A stretch of DNA of 64,000 bases from assembly GCA_032622095.1 (NCBI GenBank), contig CP136063.1, positions 115,526,723 through 115,590,722 of the forward strand, written 5' to 3'. This DNA comes from Siphonodentalium dalli (lineage: Eukaryota; Mollusca; Scaphopoda; Gadilida; Siphonodentaliidae). The notes under the pieces are model-generated. The model was not told the DNA's origin. It searched no databases and saw only the letters and a list, made by a program, of their open reading frames with translations. Both the position numbers and the translations under genes were made by a program. This document shows, piece by piece, positions 46,243 through 59,970 of the stretch (positions are counted from its first letter, which is position 1; every line of letters starts with the position of its first letter).

Positions 46243-48434
46243 GCACGAACCACACAGCTCCCGGAAAAGGAAACTGTTTTTTCAGTCATGCATAGATATT
46301 GGCATAAATTACTTTAAGGTAAACTGTTGATAAACATATACAGCATTTAAAATATTCATTCCGGGACCAACTCATATTAAGCTACAGGAATTAATATTCC
46401 TTTCTCTATGAAATATTTATTTAAAAAAAAAGAAGAGTTGTCTTATAGCTGCATGCATGCACATACACCAGGTTGTTTTTGAAATGAAAAGCCATGTATA
46501 CGCAGTATGCATTGTGTTCCCTGCATGCATGTGTCTCCCCGTGCATTGCATGCATGTGTCTCCCCGTGCATGGGGAATAGCAGGAGGGGCCGAAGTTGCA
46601 CCCTGCCCCGGCGCCCCTGTCTGTCTCCACATGAAGAAAAAAACTGGCAACGTCGTGATATCCTCCAACGACAACATAGTGAAGTAGATTAAGTCCAATT
46701 TTCAAGGCAATTGTTCAATTTGTGACTAAAGCATGACACTTTGCACCTATATATATGTACATATTCACATACTAATTGATATAAGATATGGAGCCACGCT
46801 GAAATTTCACGTTAACCCCTCTTTTAATGGGTATTCCAAATTTATAGAGCGTTTCGTTATTATACAAATCCCGACAAGAATACTAAATTTTCAAGAGCAT
46901 GTTATATACGGAGTATTATTACCGAAGAATGTATATACTAACATTACATATAGGCCAATATATGCGAAGAAAATAAGGACACCGTAACTATATATATATA
47001 CGTCAACTGCATGCAATATAATTATCATAATCATGTCAACTGCATCAGAATAATATTTAACATAAGCAGAGAAACTGACACCATTAATATTGGAGTCCAT
47101 ATTTCCGGTATATATACGTGTGCTCGGGTATAGCAGAAGTTCTGTGCCGTGGACTCGAGTATGACGGTGCCTTATATGGTTCGAGATTTATATCGCCCAG
47201 GTGGCAGAATTTCATTGGCGGACCCTGTCCAACAACTGGAAACGTCGAAAATGTCTTTCTCTAACAATATTGTTACTTAACATAACCATTTTTCACACTC
47301 CTAGCCCCGCCCCTAAAACATGCTGCTAGATCCCTGAAAATTTGAATCTGGTCTTCCTTTCTGGTTTAGTGTATCACTCCTTGAACATATGAATGTTAAC
47401 TCTCTATACGTGTATCTTTATCTCTTGAGGTATCGCACAGCAAATGTTCACATGCACCCATCTTAGCGCCACCACTAAACAAGCAACTTATATAATATAC
47501 CTATACATATGAAATGTGAACATAACATTCCATCTGGTTGCTGAATCACGCCACTATACATATATTGTCTCGAGAAATTGTGGCAGAACCGTACGTGTCA
47601 ACCCCTCATACCCTTACCCCTTAAAGTTGCAAGTACCATACCTGCAATTTGAACTTGGTCTTCAGTTTGGTTATACATGCATTAGGTTAATTGGGGGTGC
47701 ATATCAAGCTTTGATTTGACACGAAACTATAGCCCTCCTCGTGTGATATTCTTCGATAAATTACCGGTTCCACGCTACTCCAAACCCTGTTCTGCATGTT
47801 GCCACTCTGTATACCACGTCCCACTGCATTCAATGTGAAACATATATGGAATCAGGGAGCTAAATGTGTTCTAGAGTCGGGGAGCGAGTACACAGTGGAA
47901 CCCTAAAGGTGAAGGTAACTGAAGAATGACCTTCACCTGATACATGCGACACGTTATTAAAGGATGACATCGCGTTTATTTGATTTGTACATAATATCTA
48001 AATAATTTAAACTGGTGAATGAATGGGGGAACGGATTTTTGTGAGCGGGAAATGTATTTAACTAGCTGTTGTAGATCTGGGTTTTTCCAGATCAAATTTG
48101 GCTGTGAGATAGCCCTGTCGTACACTTGGGGATTTATTTTAAAAAGTAAACACATGACCTATGATTTTTCTTGCATTTTCGTGATCGACTGGTGTCAATC
48201 TAGCTGGGTAAACATCACTGGTATGGCCTGCAGGCTTCAATTCGGCGAATTTGGCCGAAACGTTAACACTGTCGCCTATGGGAAACCATTTAGTTCCGTG
48301 ATTCCATATGTACCATCCGAGATGCCGCGAAAATATACTATATCCGGTGTGATATTCTCTATATAGGTCGCGGTAAATTTCCAGTCTAAGTTAACTATAT
48401 ACAGACCCACATTTAAATATATAATATGTCAGGG
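46243..48434. other. No gene; short duplication
   Basis: A 25-bp exact tandem duplication lies at 46522-46571 (TGCATGCATGTGTCTCCCCG start). The frames around it on both strands come from this GC-richer patch. Confidence 0.4.
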
Positions 48435-48533
48435 TTAATTGACGAGCTACTGGACATTCGTAAAATATATAGATGGTCGAGGGCGTAGCCCGAGACCATT
48501 TAATTTACGAATGTCCACTCGCGAGTCCATTAA
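48435..48533. mobile_element. 99-bp TTAA-bounded palindrome (mini MITE)
   Basis: TTAA at both ends; arms share GGACATTCGTAAA and ATGGTC around a GGGC/GCCC centre. The complementary outer arms are imperfect. Confidence 0.65.
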
Positions 48534-48794
48534 CTGACTTAAAACACAGGTTTGAAATATATACCGATGAACTATATATATGCTGATGAATCTCGATAAA
48601 TGCGACGTATAAAAAGGTTTTGTGTATACAAAATAGTCCTCTACTGAGAACAAAACCATGCGCGCCCATTGACACGAATCGTGCGAGTGGAGATTGCACG
48701 TGGGCTATATATGCCATGATAACAATTGTGTGCATTACACAGCTGCCCGGTATATATACATACGGCATTGTTCGAAACTACACAAATATATAAT

Positions 48795-49355
48795 ACTAGC
48801 CGATGAGCCCGACGTTGTCCGGGCTATTCAAAAACAAAATTTCAAGTCGATAGGTCTACCCAGCCCGACGTTGTCCGGGCTATTCAAAAACCAAATTCCA
48901 AGTCGATAGCTCTACCCGTTTCCGAGATCCGGTCTGCGCATGCGCGAAGCTGGCGTCGCACGGGCTCGGCTACCCGAGAAAATTCGTATCCGGGGCAAGA
49001 TACATTCACATACCAAATTTCAAGTCGATAGCTCCACCCGTTTCCGAGATCCCGTCTGCGCATGCGCGCGAACCTGGCGTCGCACGGGCTCGGCGACCCG
49101 ATAAAATTCGTATCCGGGGCAAGATACATTCACATACCAAATTTCAAGTCGATAGCTCCACCCGTTTCCGAGATCTCGTCTGCGCATGCGCGAAGCGGGC
49201 GCCGCACGGGCTCGCCAATACGACAACGTCCACCGCCTGGTCAAACTACACACACGTACCAAGTTTGGTCCCGATCGGTCGAGAATCGTAGATTTGTATA
49301 AATGACAAACATACATACAGACAAACATACAAACAGACAGAGGTCTTCAAAATAT
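48795..49355. mobile_element. Dispersed repeat with internal ~121-bp tandem units and tetranucleotide tail
   Basis: Starts near CTAGCCGATGAGCCCGACGT. CAAATTTCAAGTCGATAGCT recurs at about 48890, 49013 and 49135 with TCTGCGCATGCGCG and GCACGGGCTCG following, so three tandem units. It ends with ACAAACATACATACAGAC-type tail. Overlapping minus-strand frames here are artefacts of the repeat. It is probably a non-coding retroelement or Helentron-type tail; not resolved. Confidence 0.7.
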
Positions 49356-49359
49356 ATAT

Positions 49360-52300
49360 GAGATAAGATAGTTGTTTTCGCTGTAAATACAATGTAGTAT
49401 ATATATGCGTAATATATACTGTCGACGCAATTATCTGTATTTTGGACACGAATGCATTTTAGGATAGTTTTCCATACATCTAGGAGAAACCTTCGACTGA
49501 CAACTTTGGTCAGCATGTGTCACTCTCCTAAAAACGGCGCTGAATGTTTTGTTTATCGCTCACTATTTACGTGCTGTATATAAGCAAACGCTCGGCTCTC
49601 ACAAAGTGTGTTTTGTGGATAATATCACATTCATTCTATCGTTAATACTATACTAATATATTAGGATATTGAGGAAATTTTCATAATTTTTTAACTGTTA
49701 TTTCAAAATTATAACCAATAGACCCATCCATGCCTTTAAACTGGTTGGAATATCAAGGAATCGGAACGCATATATGTTTGGTCTCAATTTCCAACTATAA
49801 TGTTCTATCCGTCGTTTATCATGTTAATTTTCCAACATTACTGTTGAAAATTTGTGTCAAAGTTGAAAGGGGCTGCCACGTTGTCCATGAGATGGACACA
49901 TGATTGGTTGTCATGATAAGCTAACACAAGACTGGTAATGATCCGATCATTCCTGCATGCCTGGATATCTACGATAATTACCACTTCACTCAAATCCTAT
50001 ATCAAGCCATAATTATCATGACACCGAACGATACATTCGCAGATGGTTATTGATCATGTGACCATACTATAGGTCATGTATGGGAGGATACCAGAAACGC
50101 AGTATGGAAGAGTTACCGGAATTCTAAATCATTTTTTCTGCATGAGATTAAGGCGACGTCTTATAAATACGTTCGAGCCTAATTTATAATATATTATAAA
50201 TATACATATATTAATCGAGGGCATGGTGCAACTGGCGCTCTGAATCACGTTATGGCCCATGTTACGAGTTGATTTAGCCCGAGGTTACGAATTGACCAAT
50301 AAAGATATCTTTTTCTGAGGGTTCGGGCTGGCGAGGTTACGAAATCACGTTTACTCCCATTGGATTGTTACTATATTTATATGCCATTACTTCCAGGAAT
50401 GCTGTCCTAATTTGGTGGCTACACATGCACCCAATGCCATATATACATGATCCCATGTAGAGGTGGCCATGTGTGGAAGGGGCCATGTCATGATATGCGA
50501 TGCGGTCCGCATATCCCCGGGGCTGAAGGCCCGAGTTAGGGTGGGTAAAACATTCCACCAAGCTAGCTCTCTCTCTCTCTTTGGGGGGGGGGGGGGGATG
50601 CTCAATCTCCAAGACATGCCTATATACACTTAGTGACCCGACACTGTGTTGATTTGACATGAGTAACTTTCCTGGTCCTGCCTTGTCTCTAAATATACAA
50701 AATTTGGCATCGGGAATAGCTAGTGCAAAGTGTTTACCTGCATGCATGAATGCCATCATATTACCCATTGTTAGTTGTACATGTTTACCGGAATGCCACC
50801 ACGTTACGTGTAACAATTACACTGGGGGGAAACTGTTTCACCAGAATCGATTCTATCGCTATTTCCGTTCCGACCATATCGCTACATTTACTGATTTTTC
50901 AACCATTTTGAATGACAAAAATGTGAAAAATAAGGACAACATTCAGGAAAATTGTAAGTATATAGTTTTAAAATAGTTATCCACACATACGTCAATGGAT
51001 CTAGATCCAGGAAATATTCATTTCAATGTTCCAGGATGGAAACACTCTCCATATCACATATTAATGTTAATTTTACGTGATGATCAGTCATATTATTTTG
51101 ATAATTTTGCAAAACTTCATCTTAACCTTCGAAATAGTATGAAACAAGAGAGGATCTCGCCTGTTTCAATACGATTTATATAATATTTGATCATATAAGT
51201 TAAATCTTGACACATCAAACTATTTGAAAAAGTAAAAATCAATCAGTAAAACGCGTAATTGTAAAGTAACACGTGGGTTCCGACTCTATCATTTTTGGTT
51301 CCGACTCTTTCTCACACCAAATTGATAGGTTCCGGTTCGATTGCCAGTTCAATTGACACGAAATTACTCTGATTTTGAGACAGAGTAATGCAATAGTAAT
51401 GGACATGTGTAGCTTCAAAACTTATTTTGGACTCCGTTGAAGCTTATATATGTTTCTTGACTATTTGCGTCAAACATTTATACAGTATATAAATTTCAAC
51501 CGTAAGATCATCATTTGCAGATATCGTCTATAGTGACACACTTATATCTCTCTATTTATCCAGAGAATCAGACGCTATTATTGCAAGAAGAAGTTTGCCG
51601 TTGAGATATTTTGTAGATTCACATCCTGATGATGAACCTGTTGTTATTGTATAGTGGGAGAAGATGACGTTGAGTAGAAACCATAGATACAAAATCGTTA
51701 CTTTTTTGGGTGCAACGGAAGAAACTGAGACAGGGCGATGCAGAATTCGTGCTGAACGAAGAAAAAATGTCGCTTGAAGTTGTCTGCGGCAGAATTTCAT
51801 TTATTACTAAGTCCATGCATGCATGTGCCAACGTTTCAAAAAAGAACACACCAGTGAATGATGTTCATTCCAGGAGGTCAGTATTTACCGACACGATCGA
51901 CTCCAATATGGATATAGCTTGCTGCGATTCAGTTAAAGTGCACTGTAAATACGAATTGACGTTATATGCGTTTATCAGACATTCATGTGTGTATAAAACG
52001 TTCAGAACTTAAACGGATTGTTTAGTATTTCAATGCATTTTGCGTTCGTGTTTATTTTCTGGTGTATATTAATTAAGTGTTTAACTAGCTGCACCATATG
52101 TCCAATCACAAGTGTTTGTATCAATTGTCTTAACTCCAAATTTAGAAGAAAAACGTACACAACTGCAATCAGTACACGTGATTGAAAGCGTAAGCATTTT
52201 TCCACCGGTTGTTAGATCGCCTGCTGGTGGATTATAATACTAACTTAGTGCCGCAATTTAGTACATCATGCATGTAGATTAAGGTCTACCTGTTATAGGG

Positions 52301-54939
52301 ATATAGTTCACTAAACTTAGTAAACTACATAAAATATATGTGCATGCGTTACATCTAATATTTCAAATGAGTTAAATATGCGTGGAATTAGGATTAATGG
52401 TTGCAGTTATGTTCTGTATCTGATCATGTTCCAGAACGATGGAAAATCTCGACCTGTTACATGACCTAAACCTAAACGAGGCGTTTATTCAATGGGCAAT
52501 AAAATAGCCATATTGGCGTTTAAGCGATATCACGGAAAGGCGATTCTGTAATTGTAAACAACGCCTGCACCGTGTTACTTAGAATATAAGCCACTTGATT
52601 GCCTCGGGTTTTAAACATAGATTCGCGTCCCATGCATTAATGTGTATATCGTTGAATACCGGGTTGATCAATACCTAGGTAACATTATCCGAAATTATCC
52701 TAAATAGCAATAATAATAAAAAAGAAGAAAAAAAAGAAGAAGGAAAACAAGTTGTAACCTACTTATATATGGCTTTGTGTAGATGCGCTTCCTTTGGTAA
52801 CAACATTGGATATGATATATTAATTAAAGCGAAACACACTCCAAACCTCAATAGATCAAAATATGTGGATACATATAAATGAGTGTGCTATGTGTGCTTC
52901 GGGAAGTCTTTTAATGTGAACGAAATTGTCGCCTCAGAAGAAAAAAGTGTTTCGCTTCTACGCTCCTCCCATTCTACAGTACACAAAATTAAAACCATTA
53001 CTTGTTATTTCTCCCCGAAATGTATAGTAAAATAAAGAGCGTTTGTTTGGAAAGTTCGAAAGAGCTAAGAAATTCCATTACTTCTGGAAGTCTATTCAGA
53101 GAAAGTATATCGAGTAATATAATAATTTGGAGTTTTTATCAATGGTAATGATGGGAAAAGTCTATAGGTGTATCATAAAGCTACACTTTATCAAATACAT
53201 CGACAGGTGGAACATATCACACGTACTCATATGTACTCGGATACAGCAAGTAACCCTGCGTACGTTATATTATACATAAATTGAATTTTACCTCGACGGT
53301 CAGTCCTTTTGTAATTTGATCATAGAAATATATTGCTAATGATACCAGTGTGAATACATTATGTAATATGTCCAGACATCTAACCATGGGCTGTATATAT
53401 GATTACCAGATGGGGTTTATTCAGGGTGTTATAGAAACAGCAGGGCATCACAAATTCACAGGCATAGCTTGAGAGACGAACATTCGGAAGGCAATTGATT
53501 TATGAAGAACTACCACAGATGGAAATCACAGATATCAGGTACGTTCTGTTATTATCAATTTAATTTCAACATTTTATAATTTTACAACTGCGACACTCTG
53601 TATATGTTCAATTAACCGAGTACCGATATATACTATGTAATTTATATAAGTAAAGTAATCATAGCCGTAAGGACCGCGGGTTGTGGGGTCTGCAGCCCCC
53701 CCCCCCCCCACACGTGTTGAAAGCTACAAATTCGGACAATTTTCGGTAAAATCTGGACAATTTTCGGGCAAATTTAATGATATTTCAGGGGGAAATTGTG
53801 GCAGTATTTTTCACATTTATGCCCAAATTATACCTATATAAGATTAATTTGAATGTTTTGAAAGTAAGACACATGTGGTCATCGATGACTTTATTCGAGG
53901 ATACACGTTTTATTTGTCCATAAGCACTACAACGGGCTTGTTCAGTAATTCCTTATCACTCATCATCGGCATCGACACACGCATGTACGCATATGTATAC
54001 ACAGTATTTCAATTTTATTAACAATTATTTATATTTCTTTTCTAGATATAAGTTTGATCGAACCAGAAAGAATATCAAGAACTATCGACAGGACACTTCG
54101 GAGTGGTGTAAAAATCAAAAGTGTTGTGACCGCTCTCCCATGCATGACTCGGAAGTGATCGAGAATTTTACAGAAAAATCACCCACAAGCTAATGTTGGA
54201 TGAAATGTGACGATAAATGCTGAATCTCAAAGGCTGTGCATACATATGGATATTAATAAATGCACAACTGACAGCTGTACTGGAGCCACTGGAAGCAAGA
54301 ACAAGAACGAAAGTTTAGTTAAAATGCTACATCTATCAGGAACAGTATTTCGTTGTGACAGTGTCATTCTGTGCATCTGGACGTTACTGTATGATATAAC
54401 ACGACGGATATACATGTGCAGCTTACTCAAGGTCATCATGTAGTAACTACACGTGATTTCTTTACCCCAAAACATATGTGAATTTGGTACTCACAAGAGT
54501 GTTGTGATTGTGAAATTTGGGGATATACTCCGACACTATTAATAGTGAGTCGAGGTCATACGCATGTATTGTTCTAAAAAGGAAAAATATTCTCGGACCT
54601 AATTCGTTGAAGAAATAGCAAAAAATAGTTTATTCCTCTTTTAGACTCATTATTATATCGGACTGTGACTGGATCTTATTTTAAAACATAACATGTTGGA
54701 AATTATAACCCATCTTGTTAACCTAAGATGATTTTTGTTATTTTTGCCAAATGTGATAACATTGCGTAAGTGCATCTTGTTAGTGCTTTGTTGTCAGATT
54801 CGTAATGCACATTTTCAAAGGTTCCCTTATTTTTCATGTCTATCGCCATTGCTGCTATGTTCGTTGTCATACTATGTTGAAATGAATAAACACATTCCAT
54901 TTTATAAACATATTTCGTCTTATAAACGTGTCCATGTGT
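49360..54939. other. Long stretch without recognised genes or elements
   Basis: AT-rich, with a CT tract plus G-run at about 50566-50597, an A/G-rich tract near 52715 and a C-run at 53697-53709. The longest frames (50337-50816 minus, 50659-50976 plus, 51710-52012 plus) have no domain or codon signal I trust. Confidence 0.35.
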
Positions 54940-55335
54940 GTGTAAAGTGGAACAACCCCATAAACGCCCGGATGTGTTTTTAACCTAAACACATCAACAC
55001 ATCAGCTAAACACATTATTATGTTTATAACCTAAATGGCATGTTATTATAATGCGTTTATTTCCAAAACACTATATGTGTTTAATGACACAAACGTGGTG
55101 TTTATGTAATAAACACATCAATATGTTTAGAAACTAAACGCCATGTTAACACCATATGTTTATTCCTTAAACACATTAGTTTATTTTCTAAATATATTTG
55201 ACATTTATTCATTAAAAACGTGACGTTTAGATAATAAACATTCCATTTAGAAAATAAATGCGTTGACGCGTGTGAAAACTGTAACGGTATTGCGTTTAAG
55301 ATTGTGTTGAGATCCTAAACACCTATTTTTACAGT
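54940..55335. repeat. AAACACAT/ATGTGTTT cluster, probable decayed fold-back element
   Basis: AAACACAT-like words and complements alternate about a dozen times. The right end TTTTTACAGTGTG resembles a transposon terminus, but no matching left end was found. Confidence 0.4.
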
Positions 55336-57319
55336 GTGATATCTGCGACATTGGACGAGATAACTGGCCTCTTACCAGAAACAATATACACCATTTAAAC
55401 GACGCAGATAGGTTTCCAGACTGGATGTCTTTTCTTCGACAATTAGCCTCGGGGACATTCCCGATATTTAAACAGACTATTTCAATCCGAATTTATTCGG
55501 TTTATGGGCGGGCCGAAATGTGCAGGGTTCCAGGATTGGGAAAGTGCTATTAAATAAATAGAAAAGATGACCGAATTAATTTTGTGTGCCCCAGTTTAAA
55601 AACACTTAGGACAGAATTAAATTCTTCAGAGAGTGAATGCAACAAACCCGGAATCATTGGTCAAAATATTGAACATTTCAAAAGTGCAGCCACAAACGAT
55701 GTCTCGCGCGTATAAAATGTGTTTGGACGGGAAAAAGATTGCAATGGGCTTTGGGACACAGCTTCGAGAGGTTGATTTATTCGGGCACAACTTTGGCGGG
55801 CGTGCTGATTGCAGCCGGTGTGGCGAAGGTGTTTACTGAATTAAGTTCATCGCCGAACTCCATCCCATCAGGTCGACGGATAAATCAAGTAAGAACACCG
55901 AGTACTCCAGGCTCAACAACGCGCCACCGATTGCAGGATAAATTCTGAAGGGAAAAAGTTCAACATATTTAGAGGCAACCTTTATAATGATATGAATTCA
56001 AAAACCATAGACATCCAAAAGGACCATAATCTCATCGCGCTATTCAATATACATTGGTGGCCATTTATGTTACTCGTTCTGTGCTGTAATTGTGTGTCAT
56101 AACTGGCAAAATAAGGCTGAGCAGCCTGATAAAACAACCGTCGATCGAATAAAAACTGCGTCTTTATAGAAGGACGATAGAATCGATCTAGAACATGAAA
56201 ATCACAAATGAGTCGGAACATTTTTCACTATTTTTGACGGTTCATTTAGATTATTATTCTGCTTCGGGAATCTTGAGAAATGGTTTCATTATACTCTGCC
56301 ACCATCCTGGTATACGCCCTGATCATTTCCGACTGGATTTACAGGCGAATAGACCAAATTTGCAGCGTTGAATGATACATTGATTTTACATAGGAAATAC
56401 ACACGATCGAGTTGTATGGTCTACATGTGTGGATATATGCACGTAACACAACATCGATTGCATAAATATTATTACCGAATGGCTATAAACCTTTCATACA
56501 TCAATAATAATAGTTTAAAACTTAACTTTGTGTCATCTTTTTGTGAAAATGGCGCCAAAAACTTCGGGGGAAAAGTATGATTGTTGCATAGCGATTGCGT
56601 TTTCCCCAATCAGTCCAAACTGATCCCAGAGCTGAATCTACATGGTGTATGATCAGGGTTTCTTACCCGCGCAGTGAAAACCCATGTTGTCTGAATGAAT
56701 TTTAACCGGAATTATACCAAACATGTACTCTTTTCCACTTTAAATAGCTACGCTGAGTATAACATTATACAAGTCCAGAATATTTCTCACCACCTATACA
56801 CTTTATGATACCAGGCTTTATCAAAAGTTCTTGATGCAGCAAACAGTTTATATTTATGTATTCTTCCTGTTTTGCATGATTCATGATTTACAGAATAATT
56901 TTGATTCTCCCAACTAAAAATAAGATCTGAACTTTTTAGGTAGGAAATGTTGCATTTTATTTTTTCTGGTCACATGAAATGACACACCATACCAGATGGA
57001 TTCATATTTAGACGAAAAAGTTAATTTTGCTGTCAAATTTAGATGTTGAGGACAGTTTGTCAACGTCGCGTACACCCCCCCCCCCAACTCCAGGTAGAGC
57101 TTTCGTCGGGCAAATACATTGTAACCTTTGGTTATATGAAGATTTTGTTGCAATTATTGGCAAGGAATATTGCCGGACATAATTACAAAATAGTAAACGT
57201 AAACCAAAGTGCTAAACAATGACATAAATATACATGTAGAATACGTAAAATTACAGCAGCCCATTGGAATGCAGTATATTGCTTCTAGCTGTGTTGTCCA
57301 TGCAGTTCTAATCGGTTAT
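55336..57319. other. No gene recognised
   Basis: Frames up to 79 codons without motifs; a C-run near 57076. Confidence 0.35.
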
Positions 57320-57399
57320 GCTAAACGCAGCAAGTCCCCGGTAAACGCAGCAAGTCCCCGGTAAATGCAGCAAGTCCCCGGTAAATGCAGCAAGTCCCT
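57320..57399. repeat. 20-bp tandem repeat, 4 copies
   Basis: Unit GGTAAACGCAGCAAGTCCCC, with ACGC to ATGC change in units 3 and 4. Confidence 0.95.
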
Positions 57400-58649
57400 C
57401 TCGTCGAGGGTGGATTATGGCGGATTAATCATGCGTGTTTAATCAGTGGAGGTGCTGATTACAAAGGACTTTAATCAAAGGGGTTTAATTTGATCGTTAC
57501 ACTGATAGATTATTGAAGGGAATTGGACTGAATTGTGGGACTGAATCATTGAATGATAAAATTAAGAGTTGGATTTTTTTTCGATGTTTTTATTGGTAAA
57601 TGCAAACAAGTAACATGCGAATAGTAGAACAGCAACAAAAGAAAAATAGATCACAGTTTTATAAATATACATATATATATATAGCAGTGAGCTGAAAGAA
57701 AAATTTATTAGAATAAATTCCAAGAATGCCCATTGTGAATTATTCTCTATGGTGATTGCACTCAGGCCCTGATGGTGGCGCGAGAACTTCTAACATAATA
57801 TATCCCCAGCTCAGACATCATATCCGGTCTTCGATACGAATTTTGTCTTCAGTATATGTCCTGAATTATATAACGTCGGGAAATTTGGCGAAGACGTCGG
57901 ACAAGGATATATTACACCCACCCCTAATATTTTGGGGGAGTTATATACAGATCTGGTCTCAATGCAAAAGCACATTCCCTAATTATGTCATACCACACAC
58001 AATGTTAGACTGGTTAGTTGCATATATATTCATAACACAAACTTGTTGGAAACCTCAATTGTTCACAATCAGCGCCCATAAGTTTCAGGTTTCAGATACA
58101 GAATGATTAGAACAAACTTCCGACTATGGCCAATCAAACAACAAGAAACTATATACTCGCGCTCCCATTGGCTTATCGAAGATCCATTATCGACGTTGAC
58201 ACAATGCCAACAGCTCTCGCTCTAACAGCTGCTGCTTTGTGGCTCGCTTTGTGGTGGTACTGCTTCTAGCCTGCTTGAAGCAAAGTGGGCTATTGATCGT
58301 TCTTGTGTGACTCGTGGGGCTCAGAGTGGGGGGAAATATATACAATTTGCAAGTGTTCAGATGTCTAATAATCACACTATCCAATCAACACGCGGCCGAT
58401 CAGTGCTATTGGTGTCAGACATCGGTTCAGAGAAAGCCAAATCACACGTTGACCAATATTCTACTTCAAAACGTCACAAAATAAAGCTATATATAACCAG
58501 TTTTGTATTTACCAAATGAATGGGTAATCTGGCGATGTCCATTTCGATGCGCATAATTATGTTGCTGATAGATTCCGCTGACGGGATTTTAACAAAAAAG
58601 TCTACAAGTTATGCTCAGAAATTGATTAATCGCACTAGAATGTTTATAT
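57400..58649. other. No gene recognised
   Basis: Frames at 57756-58106 and 58307-58519 have no recognisable features. Confidence 0.3.
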
Positions 58650-58849
58650 CACAGGGGCATGTAACGCGCTCCGCTGTCCGCCCCCTTTTGCGCTGCCCAT
58701 ATAATACGCCGCTTCTATATACGCGCCTGCTTCACGTTAATGGTAGTATAATATCCTTATTATACTACCATGCAACAGGTGCGTATATATACAGAAGCGG
58801 CGTATATGGGCAGCGCAAAAGGGGGCGGAGCGCGTTACAGCCCCCTGCG
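58650..58849. mobile_element. 200-bp hAT-type fold-back MITE with 8-bp target duplication
   Basis: GTTTATAT directly flanks both sides (58642-58649, 58850-58857). The 200 bp folds almost completely: outer CACAGGGGCATGTAACGCGC, then GCCCCCTTTTGCGCTGCCCA and further, with an inner stem ATGGTAGTATAATA. CAGGGG ends with 8-bp duplication fit hAT. GC-rich compared with its surroundings. Confidence 0.8.
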
Positions 58850-58902
58850 GTTTATATGCATGGACACAATTTGATATATCCCCTACGAGTTTGTATACAA
58901 TA

Positions 58903-59970
58903 AATCAATCAATCATGTTTATTTGTACGGTACACCATATATGGTCAAATGTACATGAACACAGAATAACAAGACAAAATGGACGGATTACATGAAACAA
59001 AGTTAAGAAGTAACAACAATGGTATATGGCGGTATACGATGTTATATAGTAATATACATAACATATGCCCACCATAAGTTGTGATAATATATGTATATGA
59101 TTGGCAAATATACCATTCAGAATTGAGACTGGCATGGTCTCAAGTCGAAGAATCTTTGTTTCTGTTTAGTTGTACTCGATTTAAGAGTTCGTTACTCGCG
59201 CGGTTGCCAAACCCCTTATTTTTTCAATCCACAGTGGACTAAGTGTGCCAGAGCCCGTATATAGTTTTTGAGTCTGTACTGGTAATTATTTGTTTAAATA
59301 GTTTCTCGTTGGGGATGTTTAACAAATTGGGTGATATGTTCTCATGAAATAGGGCGCGCTCGTCTGACAGAGAAGTACAGTAAATAAGAAAGTGTTCTTC
59401 GTTGTCGATTTCATTGCATGTTTCATTGCATGTTTCGCAAATTCGTTCCTCTTCGTCGAGGTCGAAGTAGCGTCCGCGTTCGATTCCCAACTTGTGGCAA
59501 CTTATTCTTAATTTTGTCAGGGGTTCACGCTGTTTTTGGGACGGAAATGACGTTGAGATATTCCTCCAAAAAAGTCATCGTTTTTAATGTTCTGTACGTT
59601 CTAAGTTTGTTCCTTGAAGGATCACGTCGATTGCTATTTTTGGGAAGTTTGCTGCGAATATTATCATATTTGTTTCTTTATTGAGTTATCGAAGAAGTCA
59701 TTAATGCCGTGACGTGGGGACATGGATGTGACTAATTGTTGACATTGTGACAACGACCTGCTCCATGAATCCAGATTAGATTAAAATAGTTGTTTGTCGG
59801 TCATAAATGCCTCCTTTGTTAGTCGCTTTTGTGGTAATTGAGTTAAGTACTGTTCGTATTCAATTCTGCATGCAATAATACTAGCCCTTTCCGGCATATT
59901 CAGGAGAAATCTACAAAATCTTGTCTGGGCTTTTTCAACGTTAATACATCTTATTTTTCTGCTTTATGCA
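58903..59970 (-). pseudogene. LINE 3' portion: C-terminal ORF, 3' UTR and tail
   Basis: On the minus strand from about 59970 the frame begins VEKAQTRFCRFLLNMPERAS, typical after the RT domain of animal non-LTR elements, and breaks at several stops. It resumes as LTKLRISCHKLGIERGRYF and a Cys/His end (ERICETCNETC, EEHFLIYC), and terminates at 59239 (GLWHT*). A 12-bp tandem duplication inserts an extra NETC in the Cys motif. The 3' UTR follows to a short (TTGA)n tail at about 58903. The same UTR is seen at 31143-31370 and the C-terminus at 37015-37480. Clade (CR1, Jockey or related) not determined. Confidence 0.75.

Noticed and set aside
46417-46705. Four overlapping frames on both strands
   Set aside because: Caused by a GC-richer patch with a 25-bp tandem duplication; no domain.
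48884-49328. Overlapping minus-strand frames of 81 and 102 codons
   Set aside because: They repeat with the 121-bp unit and share peptide blocks; artefact of tandem repeat.
50337-50816. 159-codon minus-strand frame
   Set aside because: Contains a PPPPP stretch from a G-run and no known motif; overlaps another frame on the opposite strand.
57320-57399. Regulatory operator array
   Set aside because: Four exact 20-bp units are explained by simple tandem duplication; no evidence for a bound factor.
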